The notes under the pieces were generated by a model. It was not told where the DNA came from. It saw nothing but the letters and a program-made list of their open reading frames with translations, and did no database searches. Source: Zhenhengia yiwuensis (lineage in GTDB: Bacteria > Bacillota > Clostridia > Lachnospirales > Cellulosilyticaceae). Taken from it: 31,482 bases of DNA. The position numbers were made by a program, and so were the translations under genes. The first letter of the stretch is position 1. Every line of letters starts with the position of its first letter. Where the stretch lies: contig NZ_JACRSY010000036.1 in assembly GCF_014384995.1 (NCBI RefSeq), forward strand, positions 1-31,482, written 5' to 3'. Shown one piece after another: positions 1 through 8,938 of the stretch.

Positions 1-1315
1 TCGTAAAATCTTTCCCCATTGTTTTAAGCACACCCATATACTCTTCACGTAAAGTGCGACCTGTTGACATTTCTACATGGTCTTCATCGCTTGCAAGTTT
101 TAAAATACTTGTTTTACCTGTAGAATCCGTAGTACGAAGTTCTTTGATAGATGGTGAGTTATTGAGGACTGAAAAACTATGTTCAATTTCTTGCGGTGCT
201 GGTATTGAATAATTATAAAAATTATAAATCAGTTTTCCATCAAAAGGTCTTGCATTTCCTCCAATAAAGATGCCATTAGGAAAATTTGACTCAACTTTAT
301 ATAAGCCATCACCACTAAAAGTAATAAGCTCTCCATCAAAAAAGAATGATGGTACATTATCTTTTAAAGCAAACAATACTTGATGTGGTACATTTTTTTC
401 AACTTTAAACAGCGCTCGACCTTGAAAGACAATCGTGTTGTCATTTCTTCTAATATCTAAAGAAAACCCACCAATTATCCCAGAGGCGTCTCCTAATTGT
501 ATACACGATACAATTAAATTGTCATTTTTTAAATTAAATAAAAATCTATTTGCACCATTAATTGCATAACTGTTTGCTATATATTTAAATCCAAAAACAA
601 AGCTATCACTATAATCAAATGTGTCTGAAATCTTTATTTGCCCATCAGTTTTACTAACAGTATCTACAATTCCAATACTACTGTTCTTAATAAAATCAAA
701 TTTTGTCTGAGGAGCACCACCCAAGGTTAACATACCTTGTAGTCTGTCACCTTCTGCTTTAGCATAATCACCTTGTTCTTTAGCGTAATCCCCATTGGAC
801 ATAATTTGATTGGCTTTACTTTCAGCTTTATTAGCTGTAGTCATTGCGCTTTCAGCTGTTTTCTTAGCTTGCTTAGCTACTTCATCTGCACTCGAAACCT
901 CTAGTATCATGTTTTGTAAAATACTATAGTTTGCATCAGCTTGAACGGTATTGTCATCCATTAAGCTCTTGCGAACAGTATATTTAAACGTTGGGGTAGT
1001 AAGTCTCATAGTTTGATTTGTAGCATCATAGATTTGTAGTTCTGCGAATACATGCCCTACTTCTGTAAACATACTTTGTAACAATACAATTTCTGCTTTA
1101 CCATTATTCGCATCAGATATCGTACAATCTTGCTGTTGTCCATTTATAACCATTCTTACAATGCAGTTTGATAGATTATAAGGTGTTATTCTATCTTCTA
1201 GTAAACTGAATGTTATTTGACACATTCCAAAATCTTCTGTCGTGAACTGTATAGCCGGTGCATTAAGTACCCCCATATAAATGTCCATCAACACTTCATA
1301 ATTCTTAGGCTTCAT
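1..1315 (-). CDS. BppU-like baseplate/receptor-binding protein, 3' end cut by window
   Basis: The frame is open from ATG 1315 to the window edge (438 codons, no stop), so the C-terminus is missing. A strong ribosome binding site (GGAAGGGAGGG) precedes the start. Residues 1-115 resemble the N-terminal domain of phage baseplate upper proteins (BppU), which docks onto the baseplate. Residues about 125-175 are Ala/Lys/Glu-rich and probably a trimeric coiled coil. Residues about 225-400 look like a LamG/concanavalin-type beta-sandwich (for example VPHQVLFALKDNVPSFFFDG), a common carbohydrate-binding fold. It follows the hub gene, as expected for the distal tail. Inferred role: peripheral baseplate and host-surface binding. 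The domain calls are by eye. Confidence 0.7.
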   Translation of the reverse strand, partial: MKPKNYEVLMDIYMGVLNAPAIQFTTEDFGMCQITFSLLEDRITPYNLSNCIVRMVINGQQQDCTISDANNGKAEIVLLQSMFTEVGHVFAELQIYDATNQTMRLTTPTFKYTVRKSLMDDNTVQADANYSILQNMILEVSSADEVAKQAKKTAESAMTTANKAESKANQIMSNGDYAKEQGDYAKAEGDRLQGMLTLGGAPQTKFDFIKNSSIGIVDTVSKTDGQIKISDTFDYSDSFVFGFKYIANSYAINGANRFLFNLKNDNLIVSCIQLGDASGIIGGFSLDIRRNDNTIVFQGRALFKVEKNVPHQVLFALKDNVPSFFFDGELITFSGDGLYKVESNFPNGIFIGGNARPFDGKLIYNFYNYSIPAPQEIEHSFSVLNNSPSIKELRTTDSTGKTSILKLASDEDHVEMSTGRTLREEYMGVLKTMGKDFT

Positions 1316-1334
1316 ATTCTAGCAGCCCTCCTTC

Positions 1335-1523
1335 CTAATATAAAAGTTTTCCTATTATGATAATCGAACCACTGCTATAGTCAATGTAAACCCTGTCACC
1401 TCTATTAACTTGTGCTAGGCTATTGTAATAAATATCAACTTCTTGCTCATCTGGCCCATCTATTTTTATTTTCACGCCTTTACCTGGTGCTACATCTAAT
1501 ACTGTTGCATACCTTGGTTTCAT
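1335..1523 (-). CDS. Small beta-rich (OB-like) baseplate-associated protein
   Basis: This 62-residue protein is almost entirely predicted beta strand. It ends in a GDRVYIDYSSGSIIIIGKL pattern that recalls the small OB folds of tail spike and hub proteins. Its ATG overlaps the stop region of the hub gene by four bases, so translation is probably coupled. A moderate binding site (AAGGTTGGTGAG) precedes it. It lies between the hub and the BppU-like gene, which suggests a small adaptor or tip component. I do not recognise a named family, so the OB-like call is only a fold guess. Confidence 0.6.
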   Translation of the reverse strand: MKPRYATVLDVAPGKGVKIKIDGPDEQEVDIYYNSLAQVNRGDRVYIDYSSGSIIIIGKLLY

Positions 1524-2596
1524 TCCAATCTCACCAACCTTTTACATACATGTTGCATTTTTGCTCCTGCTTTTAATGTGATGCTGTAGCTTTGCTCTAC
1601 AAATATACCTCTTAAGTCTTTGTGCCTTAAATCTAATATATCGTTAACGGTATGCGTAGGCATATTAAGTGTTTCAAACGTCACCTCTTGCTCTACCTGC
1701 ACCGCGTTAAAAGCTAATTTTCTTACGAGATTATCTAACTCTGTCTGATTTGCAATGTTGTCCACGGTATCAACGTCTACAATTTTTTTACCATGTCTAC
1801 GCTGTATCGAAAAGATACTTGTAGGGTCTGTGTTGGTATAAGTGCTGCTAAGCATTCCTAATTGTGGGTGGCTTACTATACGAGTTATCACATTAGGTAT
1901 GTTATAGTAGTCCATCTTTTTACGAGGTGTACCCAAGATAATAGACATTTCATTGTCTTTATAAGTGTTCGTAACATTCAATGGACTAGGTTCTACGTAT
2001 TTCTTACTCACGAACCAACCGTTAGCATCCGTCATAAGGCTTGTATAGTTGATTTGTTCTGCGAAATAGTTAAACCATTCAGCCTTATTTTTTGTGTAAT
2101 CGCATACCACATCAGCAGTAAGCACTAAGTCAGTAGCTTGAATATTGATTTTGGTAATACCACAACTAATTAAAAAGTATCTAAGCACCTCACCATAGTT
2201 CGTGCCTTTTAGAAATAGTTTAGGGCTATCTAGCTTATCCTGCTGTACACTTATGACTTCATCGTAGCAATTCGCATAGCATATACCATCTTCTACAATT
2301 GGAGTAAGCATTAAAAAAACACCTAAGCTATACCACTTAAGTGCTTTATTAATTCTTATCCCCATACAAACTCGTAGCTTATCATTTAGATAATCTACTC
2401 TATCATCTTCTGTAAATTCAAGTGTTGCATAACGCTTAATCACCTTATCGTTATATACGTTAATCGTACCATTTTTAAGATGTAGGTCACATTTTTTACT
2501 CCCATAATAATCGAGCAGTTCCAATTTGTAATATTCTTCTCTCGCTCCATACTTACAAAGGAGTGCATCTAATTCAGATTTAGTTAAATTATTCAT
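1520..2596 (-). CDS. Phage tail hub protein (gp27/Tal N-terminal-like)
   Basis: This 358-residue protein sits directly after the Dit-position gene, where siphophages of Gram-positive hosts encode the tail-associated hub. Its composition is a mixed beta-rich architecture ending in a segment on coordinate handling and domain closure (TFETLNMPTHTVNDILDLRH), typical of gp27-like hub proteins. It lacks the long C-terminal peptidase or fibre extension found in many Tal proteins, so it seems to be the bare hub ring. The start at 2596 has AAGGAGTG upstream and overlaps the end of the preceding gene by eight bases. Expected role: closes the tail tube distally and anchors the receptor-binding proteins. 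Confidence 0.7.
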   Translation of the reverse strand: MNNLTKSELDALLCKYGAREEYYKLELLDYYGSKKCDLHLKNGTINVYNDKVIKRYATLEFTEDDRVDYLNDKLRVCMGIRINKALKWYSLGVFLMLTPIVEDGICYANCYDEVISVQQDKLDSPKLFLKGTNYGEVLRYFLISCGITKINIQATDLVLTADVVCDYTKNKAEWFNYFAEQINYTSLMTDANGWFVSKKYVEPSPLNVTNTYKDNEMSIILGTPRKKMDYYNIPNVITRIVSHPQLGMLSSTYTNTDPTSIFSIQRRHGKKIVDVDTVDNIANQTELDNLVRKLAFNAVQVEQEVTFETLNMPTHTVNDILDLRHKDLRGIFVEQSYSITLKAGAKMQHVCKRLVRLE

Positions 2597-5500
2597 AGTC
2601 TACACACTCCTTATAATCTACTACCGTTGCACTAATAGTACCCTCATGGTCACTCAAGATACTGTTACGATTGTATGGTAGAGATGGTATGACGAAAAAT
2701 ACTTTTTCTGAATGATCTCTATAGCAAAATACTTCCCTGCGGTGGAACATTTCAATCAGTTTATCCAAGCTATCGCATTGTAGCAAGTTTAGACTGATAT
2801 TTTTACTTTGATGTTCGCCGAATACTGCTATAGGATAAGGTCTACCACTAACTTCAATAAGTGTACATTCTAACCCTAAGTTAGCATTGAACCTATCACT
2901 TGATGTGAAGAAAGCACAGTTGAGTTGGTCGTCTAACTTATCTACAGTAGCTAATACGGACCTATTAATTTCTACATACTCATAGCTTCTATTACTGTCT
3001 TTGTAGACATCCGATGCATTTATACCTCTGATAACATAAATGCAATCTTTGTGAGGTGTGTAATCAGTATAGTATGTGTTAGTAGTCTTTGCGATAACCT
3101 CATTGTTTCGTATAATATAAAACTTCGTAAATTTATTGTTTGGGTTATCCCATCTTAATTCTACGGTATTTTGTACGCTTATACTTGATAGCTTGATAAC
3201 CGTGTTTTCTGTAGCATTGATAGTGATTTGTTTCGTGCCCCACTCACTCTCTAAGCTGTATTGATTCATTACCTTAACTCTTACAGTGTAGCTACCATTA
3301 GCCAAGTAGTCATTAATTTTGTGACTTACATACAACCCATTATTCCAATCGGTACTATGGATAATCTCACTACCTTTTAGTAGTTCAAGGATATAGCTTT
3401 GTTGGTCTTGTGTGTCCCATGTGATAGTAGGTCTACTTGTCGTAAAAGTACTACTACTTGTAATAGTTGGGGTAGGTGGCCTACCTTGTACGATCCATTC
3501 AGCTTTTTTTGTTACATGTTTTTCTACGCCTGCGCTCGTACGGTATGTTACAGTAAGTACCATACTATGCTTACCTGTTTGAAGTGCACCTGCTATTAAG
3601 ATTTTTTCTTTTTCAGTCGTACCTGTATAAGTTGTACTTTCGTCTATAACCAGCTTCCATTTACTTTGATTTTGAGATGTCCACCATACTCGAGTAGGGT
3701 TATCACGTTCAGTAATAACACCGTCGGGTTCAAGTACCCCAATACTTGGTAATGTTTCGGTGAGCGTTGAGGTGATTTCTTCCCAGTTGGTCCATCTATC
3801 TTTAAATGCTACTCTTACTCTAAATCTATGAAGACCAGTAGTGAGTGAGTTGTTAGGGATAGATACGCTTACAGCTGTAGTTCCGCTGTAATTTTTTACT
3901 TTGGCATCACCTTTATAAATTTCAACCTCATATTTCTGTTGATTCGATGAACTCCATGAAAGAGATAAAGCCAAGTCTATATTACTACCACTCAAATTAA
4001 TATTATCTAAGGTTGCTACTATATTTTTTAAGGTTACTGTTTTACTTGCGCTGTTAACATATCTATTAGAATAGGCAACCGTAACTTTAATAACTTGCTG
4101 TCCTTCGGTCAGTTGCTCTGCAGGAATAGTATAGCTAGTCGCTGTAGTTCCTGTGTATGTTTTTACCACTTGATTAGATTTTAGAACTTCTACTTTAAAT
4201 TGCTGTTGATTGCTAGATTGCCAACTTACCTTAATAGGATTTTCCCAGTAGTCACCTTCTACAAGTAAGTTTGAGATGGTTGCTTCAATATCCTTTAATG
4301 TTAAGCTTCTAGTTTGATTATTTACAAATCTATTCGCATAACCTACCCAAACTCTAAATACATGTTCGCCTTTTGAAAGATGTCCTGCTGGAATAGTATA
4401 ATGCTTTGCTGTAGTCCCTGTATATGTTCTAACAACTACATTCTCTTTCAATACCTCAATCTTAAATTGCTGTTGGTCTGTACTTTGCCATGATAAGTTA
4501 ATAGGTGCTTCCCACAGGTCTCCAGATACAAGTAAGTTAGAGATAGTAGCTACTACATCTTTTAATGTTATGTTTTTAGTGGTATATGCACTCCAAGCAT
4601 CACCAGCACTGCCCGTATAAGCTGTTCTAACCCTAAACGTATGTTCACCAGCACTAAGGGTACTAGCAGGTATTTTTAAACTTGTCGCTGTTGTACCAGT
4701 ATAAGTTTTTACTAAAGTGTTGCCTTTGAGGATTGTTACCTCGTACTTATGTTGGTTGGTACTTTGCCAACTTAGAGATATTTCTCTCTCCCAAAACTCT
4801 CCTGCAACAATCAGATTTGAGGAAGTTGCTGTAATCCTGGTTAGAGTTTTAGTAACCTCTTTAGTAACCCACCTGTCAACGTTGCCATAACCTGTATAAG
4901 CAACTGACAACTTAAATACAGCAGAACCGTAAAACGCTATACTCTTAGCAGGTATCGTATACGCCTTCTGGCTATCACCGCTAAATGTATTTTTAACTAC
5001 ACCAGCTTGTATAACTTCGATTTTCCACTTGCTTTGATTTTCTGATGTCCAAGTTATAGGTATATCGTAGTCGATGTTTTCAGCATTAATATTTAAATCT
5101 GATATTGTAGCTTGAATGTCTCTTAAAGATAAATTCAATGTAGACCAATTTGTCCATGCTCCTTGTGGATTAGCTACTCTAACTTTTACTAGTGCATTTT
5201 CTTTGCTCGAAAAAGTGTTCGCAGGAATGACTAAGCTTTTAGATGTTGTTCCTGTAAGAGTACTTCCTACTTTATTATTATTTTGCCATAGTTCAGCCTC
5301 ATACTTGCCTTGGTTTGTTGATAGCCAACTTACTGTAATAGCCTTCTCCCAGTAGTTCCCCTGTTGTAGTAAGTTTGAAAGTGTCGCAGGAGGATATTCA
5401 GATAATACTGTATACGTAGGATTGAAAAGCATCTTATAGCTACTATTGCTCCCGTTATGCTCTCCTGTTAAAATAACACCTTTTTCTTTTACTTCTTCAA

Positions 5501-5849
5501 CGAGTTCTGATGTTATATGAAATTCAAAAGGGTTTTGGTTTTTGAGTTCAAAGAGTCTTCTCCCTCGAGTTGGTAAATGATTAGGTGTCATAGCATTGAC
5601 ATCTATATAGCTATTTGCTATATACAGCCACATAATCATGTAAGGTATAGAAGGTCTTGGTAGACTCATCAAAAAACTTTCTACACTTGCATTATCTCTA
5701 AATGTTATATAAATATCATTTGTAGTCATGCTATTTACATATCCATAGGATATACCAAAATCTAGACTTGTTGAGTCTACAGCTGATAAGCTATAAGCCC
5801 CATTGTTGTAGTTCCAAAATCCTCTCCAATGTGTATTTAATGTTGCCAT
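2589..5849 (-). CDS. Large distal tail protein with nine Ig/Fn3-like repeats (Dit position)
   Basis: The product has 1086 residues. Residues 1-150 and about 964-1086 are unique. Residues 153-963 hold seven clearly related repeats of about 88-98 residues, plus two divergent Fn3-like ones. A repeat has a beta-strand W-x-S-x-NQ-x-K motif, a YTGTTA motif, a TIPA motif and an RV-x-VAY motif. The gene lies between tape measure and hub, the place of the distal tail protein (Dit), which is normally 250-300 residues. The C-terminal 123 residues (RPYPIAVFGEHQSKNISLNL) are compatible with a Dit-type domain. Inferred: a Dit or tail protein expanded by Ig-like domains that may contact the cell surface. 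The start has AAAGGAGGGATAG upstream. Confidence 0.7.
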   Translation of the reverse strand: MATLNTHWRGFWNYNNGAYSLSAVDSTSLDFGISYGYVNSMTTNDIYITFRDNASVESFLMSLPRPSIPYMIMWLYIANSYIDVNAMTPNHLPTRGRRLFELKNQNPFEFHITSELVEEVKEKGVILTGEHNGSNSSYKMLFNPTYTVLSEYPPATLSNLLQQGNYWEKAITVSWLSTNQGKYEAELWQNNNKVGSTLTGTTSKSLVIPANTFSSKENALVKVRVANPQGAWTNWSTLNLSLRDIQATISDLNINAENIDYDIPITWTSENQSKWKIEVIQAGVVKNTFSGDSQKAYTIPAKSIAFYGSAVFKLSVAYTGYGNVDRWVTKEVTKTLTRITATSSNLIVAGEFWEREISLSWQSTNQHKYEVTILKGNTLVKTYTGTTATSLKIPASTLSAGEHTFRVRTAYTGSAGDAWSAYTTKNITLKDVVATISNLLVSGDLWEAPINLSWQSTDQQQFKIEVLKENVVVRTYTGTTAKHYTIPAGHLSKGEHVFRVWVGYANRFVNNQTRSLTLKDIEATISNLLVEGDYWENPIKVSWQSSNQQQFKVEVLKSNQVVKTYTGTTATSYTIPAEQLTEGQQVIKVTVAYSNRYVNSASKTVTLKNIVATLDNINLSGSNIDLALSLSWSSSNQQKYEVEIYKGDAKVKNYSGTTAVSVSIPNNSLTTGLHRFRVRVAFKDRWTNWEEITSTLTETLPSIGVLEPDGVITERDNPTRVWWTSQNQSKWKLVIDESTTYTGTTEKEKILIAGALQTGKHSMVLTVTYRTSAGVEKHVTKKAEWIVQGRPPTPTITSSSTFTTSRPTITWDTQDQQSYILELLKGSEIIHSTDWNNGLYVSHKINDYLANGSYTVRVKVMNQYSLESEWGTKQITINATENTVIKLSSISVQNTVELRWDNPNNKFTKFYIIRNNEVIAKTTNTYYTDYTPHKDCIYVIRGINASDVYKDSNRSYEYVEINRSVLATVDKLDDQLNCAFFTSSDRFNANLGLECTLIEVSGRPYPIAVFGEHQSKNISLNLLQCDSLDKLIEMFHRREVFCYRDHSEKVFFVIPSLPYNRNSILSDHEGTISATVVDYKECVDYE
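2960..5393 (-). repeat. Tandem Ig/Fn3-like protein repeats inside the Dit-position gene
   Basis: Nine consecutive domains of about 90 residues occur here. Repeats 4 and 5 are the most alike: both begin ATISNLLV, continue with a W-E-x-P-I segment, and carry SW-Q-S-NQQQFK, YTGTTA and IPA. Repeats 1, 3, 4 and 5 share the YWE/FWE/LWE opening, while 2 and 6 share an NID opening, so the array seems to have grown by duplication of more than one unit type. Repeats 8 and 9 are divergent. Confidence 0.8.
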
Positions 5850-5865
5850 TCTATCCCTCCTTTCT

Positions 5866-8265
5866 TTACACTAGTCCACCACGAGCAAGCATTTGCTGTT
5901 CACTTGGCAGCATCTTAATAACTCTCTCTACTTTCTGAATAGCACTAATGAGGGTATCTAGTCTATTTTCTACTCCACTATTATCTGCTATATTGTTAAA
6001 CATTTCCCTTGTTTCGTGGTTGTTCACAATTTTAGCCCCTCTTTCCACGAACATTAATTCAGGGCCTACCTCATTCATACGGGTAAGTCCACCACTGAAA
6101 TATGAAGTACCGTTCGCATTTCTTGGCACATAAGAAATACTTGTGCTATTACCATTTGTTACGGTAACTTTTCTATATTTAGCCTCTAGTTCAGCTCTTC
6201 GTTTCTCATATTTCTCATCTTCTTCAAGTTGTCTTTTAAGCATTTCTTCATGTAAAGCAAGTTTTCTTTGAATTTTCTTTTCTTCAGCTAGAGTACCTCC
6301 ATTAAACTGCTCTCTAAGTTGTTTTTCATACTCTGACATTTGTTTATTAAAATAATTAGAATAGGCATCACTTATTTTTTCTATAGAATCTGTAGCTGAT
6401 TTTTCCATATCTACAAAACTGCTTGATACACTATCAGCAACATCAGTTAATGCTTGATCTGCTCCCTCTGCTAATTCTTCTGAACCTTTCTTTGCTTCTT
6501 TATAGAAAGAAACAATATCTGCACGAATGTAGTCTAGTTTTTTTATACTTGTACCAAGTCTATCGTTCATACCATCTACAACTGCATTTATGACTGCAAT
6601 AAAAGCATTAGGAATGAGCAATATAGCGTTAACAACCCCTTGTATAGCAAGTACACTAAGTAATTCCATACGCTCCATCGCACTTTCCCAATTACCAGTA
6701 AACAAATCAACAGCAACCATCATTGTGTTATTAAAGAATTCTACAAATGGCATCAGAGCATTTTTTATCTCTCCTATAACTGCTATACACGCATTCCCCA
6801 TAGTCTTTAAACTTTCAAGATTCTTACCAAACATAGCCTCAATAAGTAAAAAGAGAGGTTCTATTAATGGCCAGACCAAATCTACAAGGGTATCAAAAAT
6901 AGCTACAACAACATCTATAAATGGGGTAATTTGCCCAACCCATTTAGACATGTAACCACTAATTCCTCCCACCAACTTATCCCACCAATTTGCTACAGAG
7001 TTGAAAAGCTTAAGAATTCCACTTATCAAAGGCTCAAAAACACTAAATAGACTTAGTTGTATGGATTCAAATTTACTCCCAATAGCCTTTTGTAACCCAT
7101 CTATATTGTCCGTAATTGTTTTAGCCATGCGTTCAGATGTGCCCGTTGCATTTTCTAATTCACTTGTAAAATGAGTGACTTCATCTGCACTTGCCGCCAA
7201 CATAGTCGTAAATGCAGCTAATTGGTTCGTTCCTGCCACATCCCTTAAAAAGCTATTCTTTTCAGCTTCTGTCATTCGTGTCATGGCATCTTGCATCTCT
7301 CCCATGACTTGAGTAAAGGATTTTGCTTTTCCATTAGCCTCATACATACTTAATCCATATGCTGTCATGGCATCTGTGGCAATCTTATTCTGACCATATA
7401 AACGTGCTAACACGGAATTTAATGCTGTACCAGCTTCTCCACCTTTTACACCAGCATCAGCCATTTTACTTAACCATGCCGTAGCCTCTTCAACACTTAA
7501 CCCAAAAGCACGTGCTGTTGATGCACTATTCTTATAGGCCTCTCCTAACTGTTCCACATTTGTATTGCTATTACTCATAGCATAAGCCATAACATCTGCT
7601 AAGCGTGTGCTTTCTTTAACTTCCAGACCAAAAGCTGTAAGGTAATCTGTTACAATATCCGATGCTTTCCCTAAATCCATACTCGCTGCTGCCGCTAAAT
7701 TTAAAATACCAGGTAAGCCATCCATACTTTCTTGAACATTCCATCCAGCCAAAGAGGTATATTCTAATGCTTGCGCTGCTTCTGTAGCACTAAATACAGT
7801 CTCAGCCCCAAACTTACGTGCACCTTTTACAAGTTCTTCAAACTCTTTATTAGTTGCTCCACTTATTGCTGCTACTTTACTCATTTGAGCCTGAAAGGCT
7901 ACACCAACCTCAAAAGTTTGAACAATAAGTTCTTTCATAACCGAAATAAGCTGCATAAAAGCTTGTATTGCCAGCTGTACACCTGTACTAACTAACGCCG
8001 CCATAGCACCACCTAGCAATCCACTTTGAATGGAGGCATCGCCCATACCACTTGCGATATCACCAACACTCATACCAAATAGGTTGATATTTTTAACAGC
8101 GTCTAGAAATCCATTTCCCAAGCTTTGAATCGTTGCTTTAACAGAGCCTGATTTTTTTTCTACTCTTTCTGTACTATCTGCCACATTATTTAAATCTTTC
8201 TGGGCTTCACGTGCTCCATCTACTTTTACATGTGTCAGTAATGTTCCTAAATCTAAACTAGACAT
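5866..8265 (-). CDS. Tail tape measure protein (TP901 family)
   Basis: This 799-residue protein has the TP901 core at about residues 120-390 (for example KFGAETVFSATEAAQALEYT). It has hydrophobic helices around residues 83-118 and again near 540-575, and a Lys/Glu-rich coiled coil near 640-720. Tape measure proteins set tail length and leave the tail at DNA ejection. At the usual 0.15 nm per residue this length implies a tail of roughly 120 nm. It lies just after the tail-assembly chaperone frames and its ATG overlaps the second of these by eight bases. An AAAGGAGGAAGAGC site precedes the ATG. Confidence 0.93.
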   Translation of the reverse strand: MSSLDLGTLLTHVKVDGAREAQKDLNNVADSTERVEKKSGSVKATIQSLGNGFLDAVKNINLFGMSVGDIASGMGDASIQSGLLGGAMAALVSTGVQLAIQAFMQLISVMKELIVQTFEVGVAFQAQMSKVAAISGATNKEFEELVKGARKFGAETVFSATEAAQALEYTSLAGWNVQESMDGLPGILNLAAAASMDLGKASDIVTDYLTAFGLEVKESTRLADVMAYAMSNSNTNVEQLGEAYKNSASTARAFGLSVEEATAWLSKMADAGVKGGEAGTALNSVLARLYGQNKIATDAMTAYGLSMYEANGKAKSFTQVMGEMQDAMTRMTEAEKNSFLRDVAGTNQLAAFTTMLAASADEVTHFTSELENATGTSERMAKTITDNIDGLQKAIGSKFESIQLSLFSVFEPLISGILKLFNSVANWWDKLVGGISGYMSKWVGQITPFIDVVVAIFDTLVDLVWPLIEPLFLLIEAMFGKNLESLKTMGNACIAVIGEIKNALMPFVEFFNNTMMVAVDLFTGNWESAMERMELLSVLAIQGVVNAILLIPNAFIAVINAVVDGMNDRLGTSIKKLDYIRADIVSFYKEAKKGSEELAEGADQALTDVADSVSSSFVDMEKSATDSIEKISDAYSNYFNKQMSEYEKQLREQFNGGTLAEEKKIQRKLALHEEMLKRQLEEDEKYEKRRAELEAKYRKVTVTNGNSTSISYVPRNANGTSYFSGGLTRMNEVGPELMFVERGAKIVNNHETREMFNNIADNSGVENRLDTLISAIQKVERVIKMLPSEQQMLARGGLV

Positions 8266-8518
8266 GCTCTTCCTCCTTTCCGTATTTTTCTCTTAACTTA
8301 TCAACATCAGGAGAAGTACACATATAGCGAATATTATCCTTTAGAATTTCCATTCCTTGCTCTGATTTTGTATGTCCTTCTATTTGTGCTAATCGTTTTA
8401 ACATTATAAATTCATCGAACGGAAGTGCTTTAACTTCTAGGTAGCTCATATTGGTAAATTGTGCTATCTTAATACACTCCCACGCAATAGCTTCATCATC
8501 ATTGAATAATGAACTCAT
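8258..8518 (-). CDS. Tail assembly chaperone, second frame (lambda gpT-like extension)
   Basis: This 86-codon frame follows the gpG-like gene in the -1 frame and is open upstream of its ATG back to base 8575. It can therefore be read as the C-terminal extension of a frameshift product of about 210 residues, as in lambda gpGT. The sequence is acidic and helical, with no known catalytic motif. No convincing binding site precedes ATG 8518 (only GATGGGGTAG), which supports expression by frameshifting rather than independent initiation. The expected role is to load tail tube subunits on the tape measure during assembly; it is absent from the finished virion. Confidence 0.75.
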   Translation of the reverse strand: MSSLFNDDEAIAWECIKIAQFTNMSYLEVKALPFDEFIMLKRLAQIEGHTKSEQGMEILKDNIRYMCTSPDVDKLREKYGKEEEHV

Positions 8519-8523
8519 ATCTA

Positions 8524-8575
8524 CCCCATCTTGCTTATACTTTTTTGATACAAGAATGGGGCGATTTAGTTTGGG
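8524..8575 (-). promoter_or_regulatory. Programmed -1 frameshift signal: CCCAAAC plus downstream hairpin
   Basis: On the minus strand the heptamer C CCA AAC (8575-8569) is in the correct phase (X XXY YYZ) and abuts the zero-frame TAA (8568-8566). After a 7-nt spacer (8568-8562), CCCCATTCTTG (8561-8551) can pair with CAAGATGGGG (8533-8524), giving ten base pairs with one bulged T and a 17-nt loop. A -1 slip reads on through 17 codons (starting CTA AAT CGC) into the ATG of the next frame, giving a fusion of about 210 residues. All elements of a classical frameshift site are present at sensible distances. Confidence 0.88.
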
Positions 8576-8889
8576 TTAGTCATTAATTCAAAGATAAATT
8601 CAAAATAAGCTTTGAAAATTTGTGTCTGAATGATATAGTCAATCCCTTCTTTATTGAGGTAAATACTATCAAAAACTCGACCTTCAGTATTGTTGTTTAA
8701 TATTTTAAGTGTTATCTCTTCTGTTTGGGCTTCAATATCTTCAAAACGAAGTGTCTTATGATCTCTTTGCTTAAAGGCTTCTATTTCATTAAGAAAAAGC
8801 CTACTCGGTTTCTTAACATGGATGGCTGTTCCATCTAATAATGTAATAGGCATTACCTTTTCATTGATTACTCTTAAATCTAATTTCAT
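8566..8889 (-). CDS. Tail assembly chaperone (lambda gpG-like)
   Basis: This 107-residue protein is encoded between the major tail protein and the tape measure, the canonical position of the gpG-type chaperone. It is helical, with a beta-rich N-terminus (MKLDLRVINEKVMPITLLDG) and an acidic middle. An AAAGAGGTATC site lies upstream of the ATG. The last codons read CCA AAC TAA preceded by C, which creates the slippery heptamer CCCAAAC immediately before the stop. Assignment is by position, size and the frameshift signal, not by strong sequence motif. Confidence 0.8.
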   Translation of the reverse strand: MKLDLRVINEKVMPITLLDGTAIHVKKPSRLFLNEIEAFKQRDHKTLRFEDIEAQTEEITLKILNNNTEGRVFDSIYLNKEGIDYIIQTQIFKAYFEFIFELMTNPN

Positions 8890-8938
8890 ATATAGATACC
8901 TCTTTCTTTTTTATAAATAAAACAGGCTAGGAATTAAC

